Assembly (NCBI GenBank): GCA_905480595.1
Contig: CAJQQY010000346.1
Coordinates: 1-36,350, forward strand
Length of the DNA: 36,350 nucleotides
Source: an uncultured Saprospiraceae bacterium
Lineage (GTDB): Bacteria; Bacteroidota; Bacteroidia; Chitinophagales; Saprospiraceae
Direction: 5' to 3'
Below, one piece after another: positions 1 to 12,000 of this stretch. The translations under genes were made by a program, and so were the position numbers. Under the pieces are notes generated by a model that was not told the DNA's origin, did no database searches, and saw nothing but the letters and a program-made list of their open reading frames with translations. The first letter of the stretch is position 1; every line of letters starts with the position of its first letter.

Positions 1-3000
1 GTCAATGTAATTGTTTTGATTTGTCGGCAGTAGTGTCCTTGGTAATCGTAATCGAATAAGGCTTCATTTAACCTAAAATCACAAGTGCCTTTTTTCAATA
101 AATTCAAATAAGCGACTGGGTCGAGTTCGAGTAGAGAAATATTTTTAGCAATTTCTAAGCGTCGTTCGTGCGTTTCTAAAAAGGCTTGCTCCATGCGATC
201 CAAATCCATCCCTAAATTTTCACCAGCCATCAATCCTTTACGTTGGCTATTCCAATAATTCGGTTGGATAAAATTAACCTCCGCAGCCTTAACGCCTCTT
301 TCATATTGGAAAGCTTTTTCTGCATATTTAGCCATGTCATAGGCTAGCTTATAGGTTTGGAAATATAAGCTAGACATACGGCTAGACATCCATTGGTACA
401 ATTCTAAATTCGAAAATTTCTCTTTATAGAAACTCTGGATTGACTCTTGGTGCTCTACTTCCTTTTCATAAATCTGGATTTCCAAAGCAGCCATTTTTAT
501 TTGTAACTCAGCACCTTCGATCTCTAAATCCATTTGCTCGATTTCAAACTTTGTCGCATCTCGTTGGAATTCCCAATCTTGTAACATCCGCTCCTGCTGA
601 GCAACCATTCCTGCCAACTCTCCTAATATACTTATTCCTTCGGAAGCCGTCGAAGCCGTCTCTCCTATTTTAGCTAATCCTTCTCCAATATCTCCAGGAT
701 CAACCGTTGTACCAATTGTAAATGGTCCTAAGTGAGCTTTTGGAAATGGATACGCGATTGCTGATAAAACATTAAATATTGTGGCAACCACATGTCCTGC
801 AGCTGCAACTCCCATTAATGCCATTTGTGCTTCTTCGGCAGGAATTGCACCTACTTCGATGGTATCTTCGTGGTATTTCAATCGACGCTTCGCATCATCT
901 AAGTTTTGCTTTAAGGATTTTAATTGGTTCTCTGCTTCGGTCAATTGACTCTCGCGAAGTTCGCGTGACATCTTAAGAATAATTCCTTCTTGACGAGTTT
1001 GTAGAATGCCTAATTCTTCGGCATCTTTTTTCTCCAAAGTTCCTAATAATTCTCCTCCGAACTGATTTAATTTATCTACCAATTCCTTAGCTTTATTTAT
1101 CGTAAAACTAAATCGGTAATGAGGAACCGCTACATTCATACTGCTCATCGCTGAACCGATTCCTGCACCTGAACTCGCTGCCAATACCAATGCCATTGGA
1201 TCAATATGTGGTTGAAAAAGAGGAAGTGGTTGTTTGATTCCTTTGATGTTTAAGCTCTGACGGATTTTATATAATCGGTCTTCTACTCTGTCCCAATAAT
1301 CTATGAATAAGTCATTTTCAGGAATAAAAAAGTAAGCACTCAAATTAGACGCATGAATGGTATAAAGTGGTTTTTGAGGCAACTCAGAAGTTGTTTCATC
1401 ATTAGGTTCATTTTCCAAATCCCAAATATCCAAATCAATATTATTGACCTCTTTTTGTTTTTGATAAGTTTGATCAGGAGTAAGGATTCGAGCCCCTGCA
1501 CTTTGTGGTTTTTTACCCAACAAATCATACGCTAGGATATAAAGCATTCGAGCTTCATTGATACTTTCCATGGTGTATTGGCGGAACAACATGTCGCCCC
1601 AATCTAACAGATTGTCTATGTAATTCATCACGATAGCCTTACGGTAAGCGTTGATACGCAGACCTGCGATGGCATGTGGATCGAAAGGATCATTGTAATA
1701 TTTTTTCAGCTGAGCGGCATTGCTGATGAAATTTTTCTCTATATCTTCATCATCGAATGGTAAGAATCGCCAGACTTTATTCCCTTTGGTTGGATCAAAA
1801 ATAAACTCGTACCACTCTTTTGCTTCGTCAAATTTTTGAGCGGTATTCAATGCCTGAGCAATGAGGAAGGGTGCATGGAAAAATAATTCCCAGTAGTAAA
1901 CCGAATTAGCTCCTTGAAAATCGAGATGATCTGAGGTAGGTATCCGATAAATTCTTTTGTCTGTAGTATCTTCAATAATACCTTCATTGTAAGATATATC
2001 TTTTCCAAATTTAGGAGCCTCCATAGTTTTACTCTGAGTATCTAATTCTAATAGCTCTTTGATACCGCCAATAAATAAGCGGCTACTTAATTGATAAGCC
2101 GAATTAGTGGTTAACCTGATGATCTCATATTGTCCATCCTCACTTGAGGTCCAAATTTCCTTTCCTTCATTATCCTTCTCCAATACAGGAATTGGACGAC
2201 ATAGAAAGGTTCCTCCAGCTTTTTCAAAAACATACCAATCTACTAATCCAAAGGAGAAGTTGGAGGTCGTATTCGTTATTCCAAAGTCTGTTTTTTTATG
2301 AAAAAGATCAAAACGTCCAAACAATTCTTCCTCTTTTGCACTCAGATAAAGTATCATTTTTTTGGTCCAGTCTTCACTCGTTTTTTCAAATTCTAAAGCA
2401 CTCGTTTTAGATTCTTTTAAAGATTTGAGAAGGTCTGGAATTATACCTTTTCCTTTCCCATCAATCTTTTCATACAAGGACTTTAGATGTTCAGTAATCG
2501 ACGATAACTTGGGAATACTTGCTAAAGTAGAGCCATTAAAATGGAATAGTTTTACAGTTTTTTGAAGCTGAACTTTAGTAGAGTCATAATTACTACGAAG
2601 ACCTTCATTTTTTTCCTTTAACTTCGTGATTAAAGTAGAATTATCTGATCCTGCAATCGTTTCGACAGAGCTCCCAAGCCTAGCAACTTTTTCATTAAAT
2701 TTTTGAGAATTTTCAATAATTAAAATATGATTGGCAATCACTTTTGAAAAAATCAAATCATTCATTTTATCTTTGAACAATTGAAGATCTTTACTTAATT
2801 GAATGATTTTTTCCTCGATTTCTTGCTTAACAAAATCCCTTTCATATTTTAAAATTTCTTTCCTTAATTTTTCCAACTCAGATTTTGCCATAGCTTCACT
2901 ATCTTCATCAGAGGTGTTCCATTCATCATAGGCTTTTTCTAGTTTCTCCGCATATTCTTTGATTTTATTCAACACATTTCCATGACTTTTTTCAATTACA

Positions 3001-6000
3001 TTAAGGCTCGTTTTTGATTTTTCTATCACAGTAGGGAAGTCCTCAGAATCCTTATCTTTTGATAACCTAATAGCCTCAAGTAGTGATTTGTTTCCTTGGT
3101 GAACACTATCTAAAAACCCTGTGCTATCAATGAAATCCGATATGGATGTTTTAGAATCATCTACTAGCTCAACCGCCTGATCAGTTACCCGCTCATCATA
3201 ATTAGGAGAAAAATTATTGGATAAGATTTTTTTCCAATCCTTTATAAACTGCTCTTCTAAATTATTATTAAAAGCAACTTCTTCAAAAATAAAATCAGGG
3301 GCTAATTTTCCAGAGAGTAGTAAGTCTCCACGAGAGGTCGTATAATTAATACTAATATTTCCACCTTCCGCTTCGTGCCAAACTAGATGCAGTCGATTAA
3401 AGAATTTATCCATATTAAATGCCAAATTCCCTTTGATAGATTTTGGAAAACCTTCTCTAGCTTTTAGCATACCTCGGTCATCTATATCATAACATTCGTA
3501 CTGTCCATTACGAAGTACATAGTAAGCTCCTTCTTCTTTGAATACTCCATCGGCAGGAGCAAATTGTCCCCCCTTATTAGCAATCGTATGTACAAAAAAG
3601 GAGAAGTCTATTCCCGAATTTAATTTATTAGCACTTAATGTGTTCTCTTGAAGAGGAACTAATCCACCATCTCTTTCAGGGTCTTCTTGGAAGAAAGTAT
3701 AATTTCCTTCTTGATCAATCAAACATAATACTTCATCATCAATATTAAATGCTGCGTCAAAATATTCAGGGACTTCAAATTTATTCTCTTCGACTGATGA
3801 ATAACTTAAAAAGCCAAGACCAAATATATTAATACTCATTATCGCAACTTTTAATTGCCCTTTGGTACTAATCAATTCATTTGCTGATATTTTTATTGGA
3901 GTATCAACTAGTGAACTGCCTTTATCAAATTTCACCCACTTACCATCAGCTATATTCTGAATTACACATTTGCTACCTTTAAAGTAATATCGCTTACCTT
4001 TGAAGGTGGTAATGGAATCGAGTCCCAATTTAAAATCATCAGGTAGGTTTTCATACTCAGGATATTCCTCTATGAATTTGATATCACCTGCTGGATTTTT
4101 CTTTGAAGAAGTCAAACAATACTCTCCAGTAAAAATTCTTATTTCATTAATATCTTCTTCATCTTTTGTTACCTTTTCCACATAGGTTGCATCAAGTTTG
4201 TAATTTACATCAATCCCTCGTCTCAAATTTTGAGGAGGACTCCAACGCTTACTGTGGTTCAGATAAGAAAACTTAACGTGTGCACGATGCTTAACAATCG
4301 TATTCGAAGTATTCACCTCTAGTACTTGGCTTTGATCTTGTTTGTCTTTTTGACTTTTTTGACGACTTAAAGTACCCTTTGAGTCTTCATATTCTTCGAT
4401 TTCTATCCAAAAGACCAGCACTCTTCCATTCGCAAAAATTGGAAATACTCGATCTGATTTGATATTCAACTCTGTTTTTTCCCAAGCGCCCCATTCTGCT
4501 ACATCTCCTTCGAAGCGAGCGGTTCGGAAATAATATTCAGCAGGCTCGGTTCGCGAATGTCCGAAGAGTAACAAGACATCTTCCTTCGTTCTTTCATCTT
4601 TATAGACATTCCCTCCTGCTATTTTGAGGTTACCAACTACGGAGAAAGTGTCGATGTAATTTTTATAATTACTTTCTACACTTTCTGGAGTAATCATACC
4701 TTGCAACAGCGCATCTTCTAGCTGTTTAAATTCAGCTGTCTTAGTATCTCGTAATTCTGGACGGATGTAATTTTCAGGATAAAGGAAGACTTTTCGGTTG
4801 GCTTCCCAGACTCGATAATTTTTCATCCATTTCCACCATTCTTTCAGCTCCTCTTTATCCCTCATATCATTTTCACTCTCAATTTCTTTGGTTTCTTCAA
4901 GGCTTACAAAGTAGCGATGGAAATACAATTGGACGGCTGCAGTCGCTTCTTTGATGTTAGAGGTTTTGGCATCACTTCCCATTTCTACATCAATCAATAA
5001 ATGCTCAAATAAATCTCTAGCATCTTCTACGCCCGCTTCTTCAGGAAGAATATGGATGAGGTATGGCATCAATGCATCTCGTTTAATGAGATTCATTTCA
5101 TCATGCATCTGTCGAGCAAGAATTTTCCAATCCGTTTCGCTATTATTCATTCCTAACTGGGCGTACAAAGCGGTAGCAGCTGATTCCACATTTTGATCAA
5201 CAAACATTTTTACCCATACTTTTTCATATAAAGCAGAAGGAGTTGCACCTACCTTATTCGCGACTGCAAAGATATCGTACATACCGAGTACTTGCTCCAG
5301 ATCGAAGCTCACTTCCATTTCATTTTCTGGACGTAGGAAAACATTATTGCGTTTAAGCCATTTCACTTCTTCGACGTTCCAATCAAAAATATCTGCCAGC
5401 ATCTGGAAAGGTTCTTTTTGATAGCCGATGCCTTCATAGAAGAAATCCGTCAAGGTCATATCTCCACCTTGGTATTGATCATTCAATTCTTTGTATCGAC
5501 TGACAATCCGTAAATCATTAAGCAAGAAGTCATTGCGATCGGTCCATTGACTGACAAATTTTTGAGGATAAATACTATCCATCATGGTAAAATCACTATT
5601 GGAATAGCGAACGTATTCATCCCCTTTTCCAAAATAAGTGTGTCCTTCTAAAACCCAAGCACTATCTATTTTTGCTTCGAAATCTCGATCTCCAATTATA
5701 TCTTTTCTTGATCTTAATCCCGTAAATAAATTGCCCCAGTTATCTTTGATTTTTTTAGGAAATCCTTCGTCAATAAATTCATTTTCCAAATTAGAATAAC
5801 ATACATATTGATTTCCTTTGAAAAAATAAGTCTTGCCATTCGGCGCAGTAAATGCTGCATCAATAACTGTAGGCAAGGCAACATTCTCTGTAAATTGGTT
5901 ATGAACTTTTACCCACATATTCTCTATCAGATGGGTGACTTCACTTTTTTGAGAAGTTTGGTATAACCTATCTTTGAATACATATACAGAACCGTTGGGT

Positions 6001-9000
6001 GCTTTAAAAATAGCATCTACACCACGATTGAGGAAGTCATTAGAAAATGCAAAATCCAGTTCATTAGATAAATTTCCAGCAATTGATTTTGGATAACCTT
6101 CGTCTACCCACTCGTAATCGAATGTGGAATATTTATAATATTGATTGCCTGAAAACAAGAAGGTCTGATCTTCTTGATTCAAGTACGCAGCATCAACTTT
6201 ATTATTTTCAGAAATGTTATTTTTCAAATATCCAATACGATCAATCAAGTAAGTCCGGTTAGTATTTTCAGAAAAGACATGGCAATTATCATTTTCAAAA
6301 ATGTAAATATTATTTTGATTAGCAAGAATGGCGGTGACATTTTTGTTGTTACCTAAAGCTTCTTCCAGCTCCATAGATATTTTTTCAAAACCTTTTTCCA
6401 TCCGTAGGTTACCTATGATTAATTTCGGATACTCCTCATCCATAAATTGATAATCATCGCTAGAATATCGAATGTATTGATCGCCTGAGAAAAGGAAAGT
6501 TGTTTCGTTATTGATCACTACTGCAGCATCAATATTTTTTCCTTGAACGATATTATTATGATCAATTCCCCAATGAGATTCGATATTTTTAATAGGTAAA
6601 ACAATCCCGTCAGATGAATCTTCATACTCAACAAAAGTATTTTCTGAGAAAAAATAAGTGATATTTTTACTTCCCGTAAAAGCAGCTTTGATATTTTCAA
6701 ACTTCGCATGTTCGTCAGGTAGATTTCTCCAGATCCGTCGAATAGGTTTTGGGTAAGTCCAGATTTCTTCCGTTTTGTTGTATTGTACAAATGATTCGTC
6801 ATTCAACAAAAACATATTGTCCTCTTCAAATAACACCGCATTAACAGAATCAAAACCTTCTTCGATATAATCTTCAGGCATATCCCACCAATAAATATCC
6901 GCAGACATTGGAGTGTCAGTATCTGGTTTTGTGTAGTCTTCAGAACTGTAACATAGGTAGCGGAAGTTACCATCTTCATCTGCTGCTTCGCAGAGGTAAG
7001 TTTTTTCATCTTTGACAAAAGCTACCCAAACATTTGTTAATCCGCCCCAATGCTTAGAAATAGATTGAGGCCCATTATCAGCAATTGGTGGTTTGGGTGG
7101 TTTTGTTAAAGCAGCTCCCTCTGGTGTGTAACTAATAAATTGATCACCACTAAACAAATATGTTTTTCCATCTCGACCTAAAAACCCTGCATCTACTTTC
7201 CCTTCCATTTGAAAAAGGTTGGCAGATTTCCCCCATTCTTCTCCAATTGGATATTCTTTCTCTAAAGAAACATTGTAACAATTCTTTCCTTTAAATATAT
7301 AGGTATTCTCATCAATCCCTTGCAACACCGCATCGACTCCAGTTTGAAATTTACTCGGGACATCTTGCAGTACTGATGGTGTTTTTTTCGTCGCTGAAAC
7401 TTTGTCATTTTCAAGCGCACTCAAATGATACCAAGCATCATTGGTCATTCCATAAATACTTCCTTCGTCAATAAAAGCTGTACTGATTTGGGTATCAGTT
7501 AACTTTGTATAAATTTTGTTTTTTTCCTCCGAAACAACGGTACATTCTCCATTTCTAAAAAGATAAACATTTCGTTGGTCTGCAAAAGCAGCATCTATAC
7601 CTGTGGAAAAGTCTGTGGTCAAGTTTTTAAAACGAGGTTCTTCTTTTAATGAGTTTTGAATAGTTTTTGGATAACCTTCATCTACCTCTTTATAGGAATT
7701 ACCAGTATAGCGGAAAAATTGATTTCCTGAGAACAAGTAAGTATGTGTGTTTTCTATCGACGTTTCCGTTCCATCTTCTGCAACAATAATTTCGTGGGAA
7801 AGCAACTTTACTGCTGCATCAATGGTCTTCGTTTTTTGAATATTATTAACCACTTTTCCCCAAGAACCTATAATTGACTTCGGATAACGATCATCAATTT
7901 TATTATAGTTTTTATCTGTATATCTGATGAACCTCAAGCCTGTCATATTTCTATTGCCAGAGCTTACTACCATTTTTTCTTCATTAATTTCTACCTCAGG
8001 CCCATCTTCGAACATATAAGTCCGTCCATCTTTGCCCGTAAAAGCTGCCGTAATTTGATTGAATGGAATACTATCAAATCGTTGAGCCACTTTTTGGGGT
8101 TCGGACCACCATCGATGTTGAGTGTCGTAGTAGACAAAATTAACCCCTTTGAAGAGGTAGTTATTTCCATCATTTCCAACAAATACTGCATCAGGAATAT
8201 CGAATCCTTCCTCGATCAACTTATTTGGCAAATTCCACCAGTTGTCATCAATGTCCTTTGGAAAACCCTCATCAGGTAACGAATAATTATTAGTAGAATA
8301 TTGGACGTAGGTTCTCCTTTCATTTTTATCTGTTCCAAAAAGATAGGTTTTCCCATCCAAGACAAACGCTGAATCAACCTCTTCCAAGCCGCCCCAATCC
8401 TTGGAGATCGTATGTGGATATCCTTCATCTACTTTGGAATAATCCGCTTTAGAATATCTATAATACTGAGTTCCGCTAAAAAGATAAGTTCGTCCATCGA
8501 GACCGGCAAGTGCCGCATCTACTTTCCCAGTTTGAGAAAGATTATTCTTTAATCTTCCCCAATGAAGTTCAATCGGTTTCAGAGAAGATTCTCCTTTGCC
8601 ACTTAGACTTTTTAATTGATTATTAAGGGTAGCGAATTTCTTTTCTTTAAAAACATAATATCGATTATTCGCACCTTTTAGCATGGCATCGATTCCCATT
8701 TCAAAATCATCTGGAAGTCCTGGTATTAACTTTTTCAAACTCGTCAATGAACCTTCCATTCCGACTACTCCATCATTTTCGATACTATCGGAATAAGCGA
8801 CTACTTGGTTACCTGAGAAAAAATAAACATTATTTGCATGCACAAAAGCGGCATCTACCTTTCCAGCTAGATTAAAATTATTTTTAATTTTTCCCCAAAA
8901 TGCATTTATAGGAATTGTTTGTGTGGAATCTTCGGAAGATATAAATTGACCATCTTTAAAAATGAAAGTTACTCCATCTAAATTGGTAAAAGAAGCATCA

Positions 9001-12000
9001 ATAGATTCGTAAAATTTCTCTGGCAAATCATATTCTAATTCATTGATCCAATTACCTTTGATCATTTTTGGATAGCCCTCATCTGCGACTAAATCATCTG
9101 AATATCGCATGTACTGGTTACCTGCAAACAAATAAACTTTTCCATCTTGATCTGTAAATGAAGCATCAATATTTTCTATAGAATCAAAATTACTTTTCAC
9201 TTTCCCAACCAGTTTCTCCTTAATTTCCCACTTTCCTGTTTTCTCATTTTTACAAAAATACATCGCCAAAGCAGGAGTATCCATCTCTCCATTCCTTCTT
9301 CCGATCAACCATTGTTTTCCAGATGCATCTGTAAATGCTGCATCAATTTGAGACAGATTTCCAAAGTTTTCAGAAAGATTGCTTAACGGCATTTCTGATT
9401 CTAACAATGTATATTCATCTTTAGAATAAATCCAATATCGTCGATTTTTGAAAACTAAAATCGTATCACCATTATCCAAAAGTGCATCAAAATTATTTAG
9501 ACTAGTTGGGAGATGTAACTTTTCAGGAAGCTTCTCCGCTAAACTTTGATCGTTAAAAATCACCTCCGTCTCTGCCTGGTTGAGTTGTAATTTGGAAACA
9601 AAAAGTGCGGTTTGTTTCAACCTTTGCAAGGCAACTTTAAAAACATTATTCTTAGGTGTGGAAGTAATTCGCCCCTTTTCATCTACCTGCTTTAGGATGG
9701 GTAAAGCAATTGCTTCTATCAGGTTTGGATTATTCTTAAAAAGGTGTGAAAGTATTACCTCTGCAGTATCAGCTGATACTTCAGCATATTCTCCTAAGCT
9801 AGACATGAGAATATTATGTTGCTTGGCAGATGCCTCTTCTATATTTTCATAAATTTCAGTAACCGCTTCCTCAGTCTTAAGCGCAACATCTTGCAAAATA
9901 AAAAATATATCCTTGGAAAAATCTGCATATCCTTCTACTTCGAAAGTAAGCGCATTGTTAATATTTAAAAAATAAGCTCTTTGAGCTACTTTGATTATAC
10001 CACCTTCTAGAAAGCCATCATCTTCTAAAATATCTATAATATCTTCCATATCTTCCTCCTCCAAATCCAAGGCAATTAAGTCACCTTCATTGATTTGAAA
10101 TCTTTGATAACTATCGATGATTTGTTGAACTGTTTTGAAAACCGTCTGATGGAAAATATCCGTAAAATATGGTCCTATATGGAAGTTAGTTACATTATCT
10201 TCATTCGTAAAAAACAGCTTTCCTTCCATAGTCATTTGACCATCTTCGAGGTGATTTTTCTCCAATTCATGAAAAATCATTTCGGCGACTATCGCTTCTC
10301 CAACATCTCCCAAGGTTTCTCTAGACAGTGTAAAATATGGGATTTTGAATTTGATCACTTCTTCTTGCAGGATAGTTATAATTTGATGTCGAAGCATATA
10401 GAACTGAATCCCTAAATTCATGTCGTCAGCAGACAATTCCAAGATTTTACTTTTATCAACGACGGCATTTTGCTCATCAAGATATTCATTGAAGCGAAGA
10501 TTTTCGATCAAGTCTTCTACCTCAATTTTTTTCAATGGTAGAGAGGAGAAATGGTCACTTTTTAGAATCAATTTTTCTTGATGAAAACAATCAATTTTAG
10601 CTTTTATCTTTTTATAGACCTGCTGTGAATAAATATCAATATTCGCATTCGGCTCAAATTCTTCCGCATTTTCTTTTTTAATAAAAAAATCAGGCTGAAC
10701 TAAATTCCCTTCCTCGTCCATGTAGCCATTAAAAATCAAATTATCATACAACTCCATTACTCGACTTTCAGGCAAATCCAACCCTTCAAAATCTGAGATA
10801 TACACCGCAACATTGACTCCGCTACTTTCAGTATTATTATCTTCGTACTCTTCATTTACTAATTGCTGAATAGTTTCAAAAAGTGCTTTCTTTTCATCAA
10901 CACTACTACTATTGATTTTAAAATCTGCCATCTCTTTTGGAAAAGCAGATTCGATCACCCCACCTTCTTCATTGAGGTATCCTTTGATAATCAAATTATT
11001 AAAAACTTTGTCCACCATTTTTTCTTCAATCCCTAATCCCAAGAAATCTTCTTTCGAAAAAATATCTAAATTTTCAACCGCTTGTTCTGCTGCTTTTTTC
11101 GCAGCCATTTTTTCGAAATAAACCAATCGATGATCTTTTTGTGAAATCACTTTCTGGGAAGGATCACTCACCGTTCGGAAAATAGATCGAGCAGAACGAC
11201 TATTAAATCGCTCTGAAATAAAATTTTTGGAACTAAAAAATGCAGGTTTTATTTGCCCATAAAGTGTATTTAGAAAAACGAGCTGTTGATCTGCTAATAA
11301 TTTTGCTGCTTTTTCATCAGCAGGTTTCCCCGTCAAAATCTGTTTTAATTCTTCTCCGGTGAAATCACTTTCTTGCATCCAAAATGTAATACCTATCAAA
11401 ATTTGGGTAAGCCACAATGAAGCATTGATCGCGATGGTAGCTTTGCTTTGAATGATTTTATAACAATCAACTTCCGCAGGATTATAAGGAATCAAAACGG
11501 AGAACAAAGCAAATTTATGAATAGAAGAATCTTTTTCTAAAATGTCAAAAATGTGGAATAACTCCTCAAAAGTAATATCAAGTATCTCTACCAATTTACT
11601 CATCCTATACAATACATCTAGCATTGGTCGAGCCTCTGGTGTCGAACTGTGAAATACATTATTGGCAGCATCTGTTTCTCCAAAATGTGCTCTAAACCTT
11701 TCGACAATCATTACTAAATTTCGCTCTGAAATATGCAGCGCTTTTCCAATTCGTTTTCGGTAGTCAGCATTCTCTGTAGATAAAATATCTCCTGGTGCCC
11801 TAATAGCCTGATACTTTTCAGAATCTGAATAGGCCATTGGAACAAATCCTGAACCAAGAATATACTTAGGATCGAAATCTGTAAAACTATTGTTATAAAC
11901 TCTATTGAATAAATCTATTGGTTCTTCCTCATTACCCAATCCAATATTATTCATCGTCACCACCAAGGCACAACATTCATCAATAGATAAGTCAAATCGA

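Noticed and set aside
5540..9498. Periodic DNA pattern that could look like a CRISPR or tandem DNA repeat
   Set aside because: The periodicity is at protein level (hemopexin blades); the DNA of the units is diverged, with no identical repeats or spacers.
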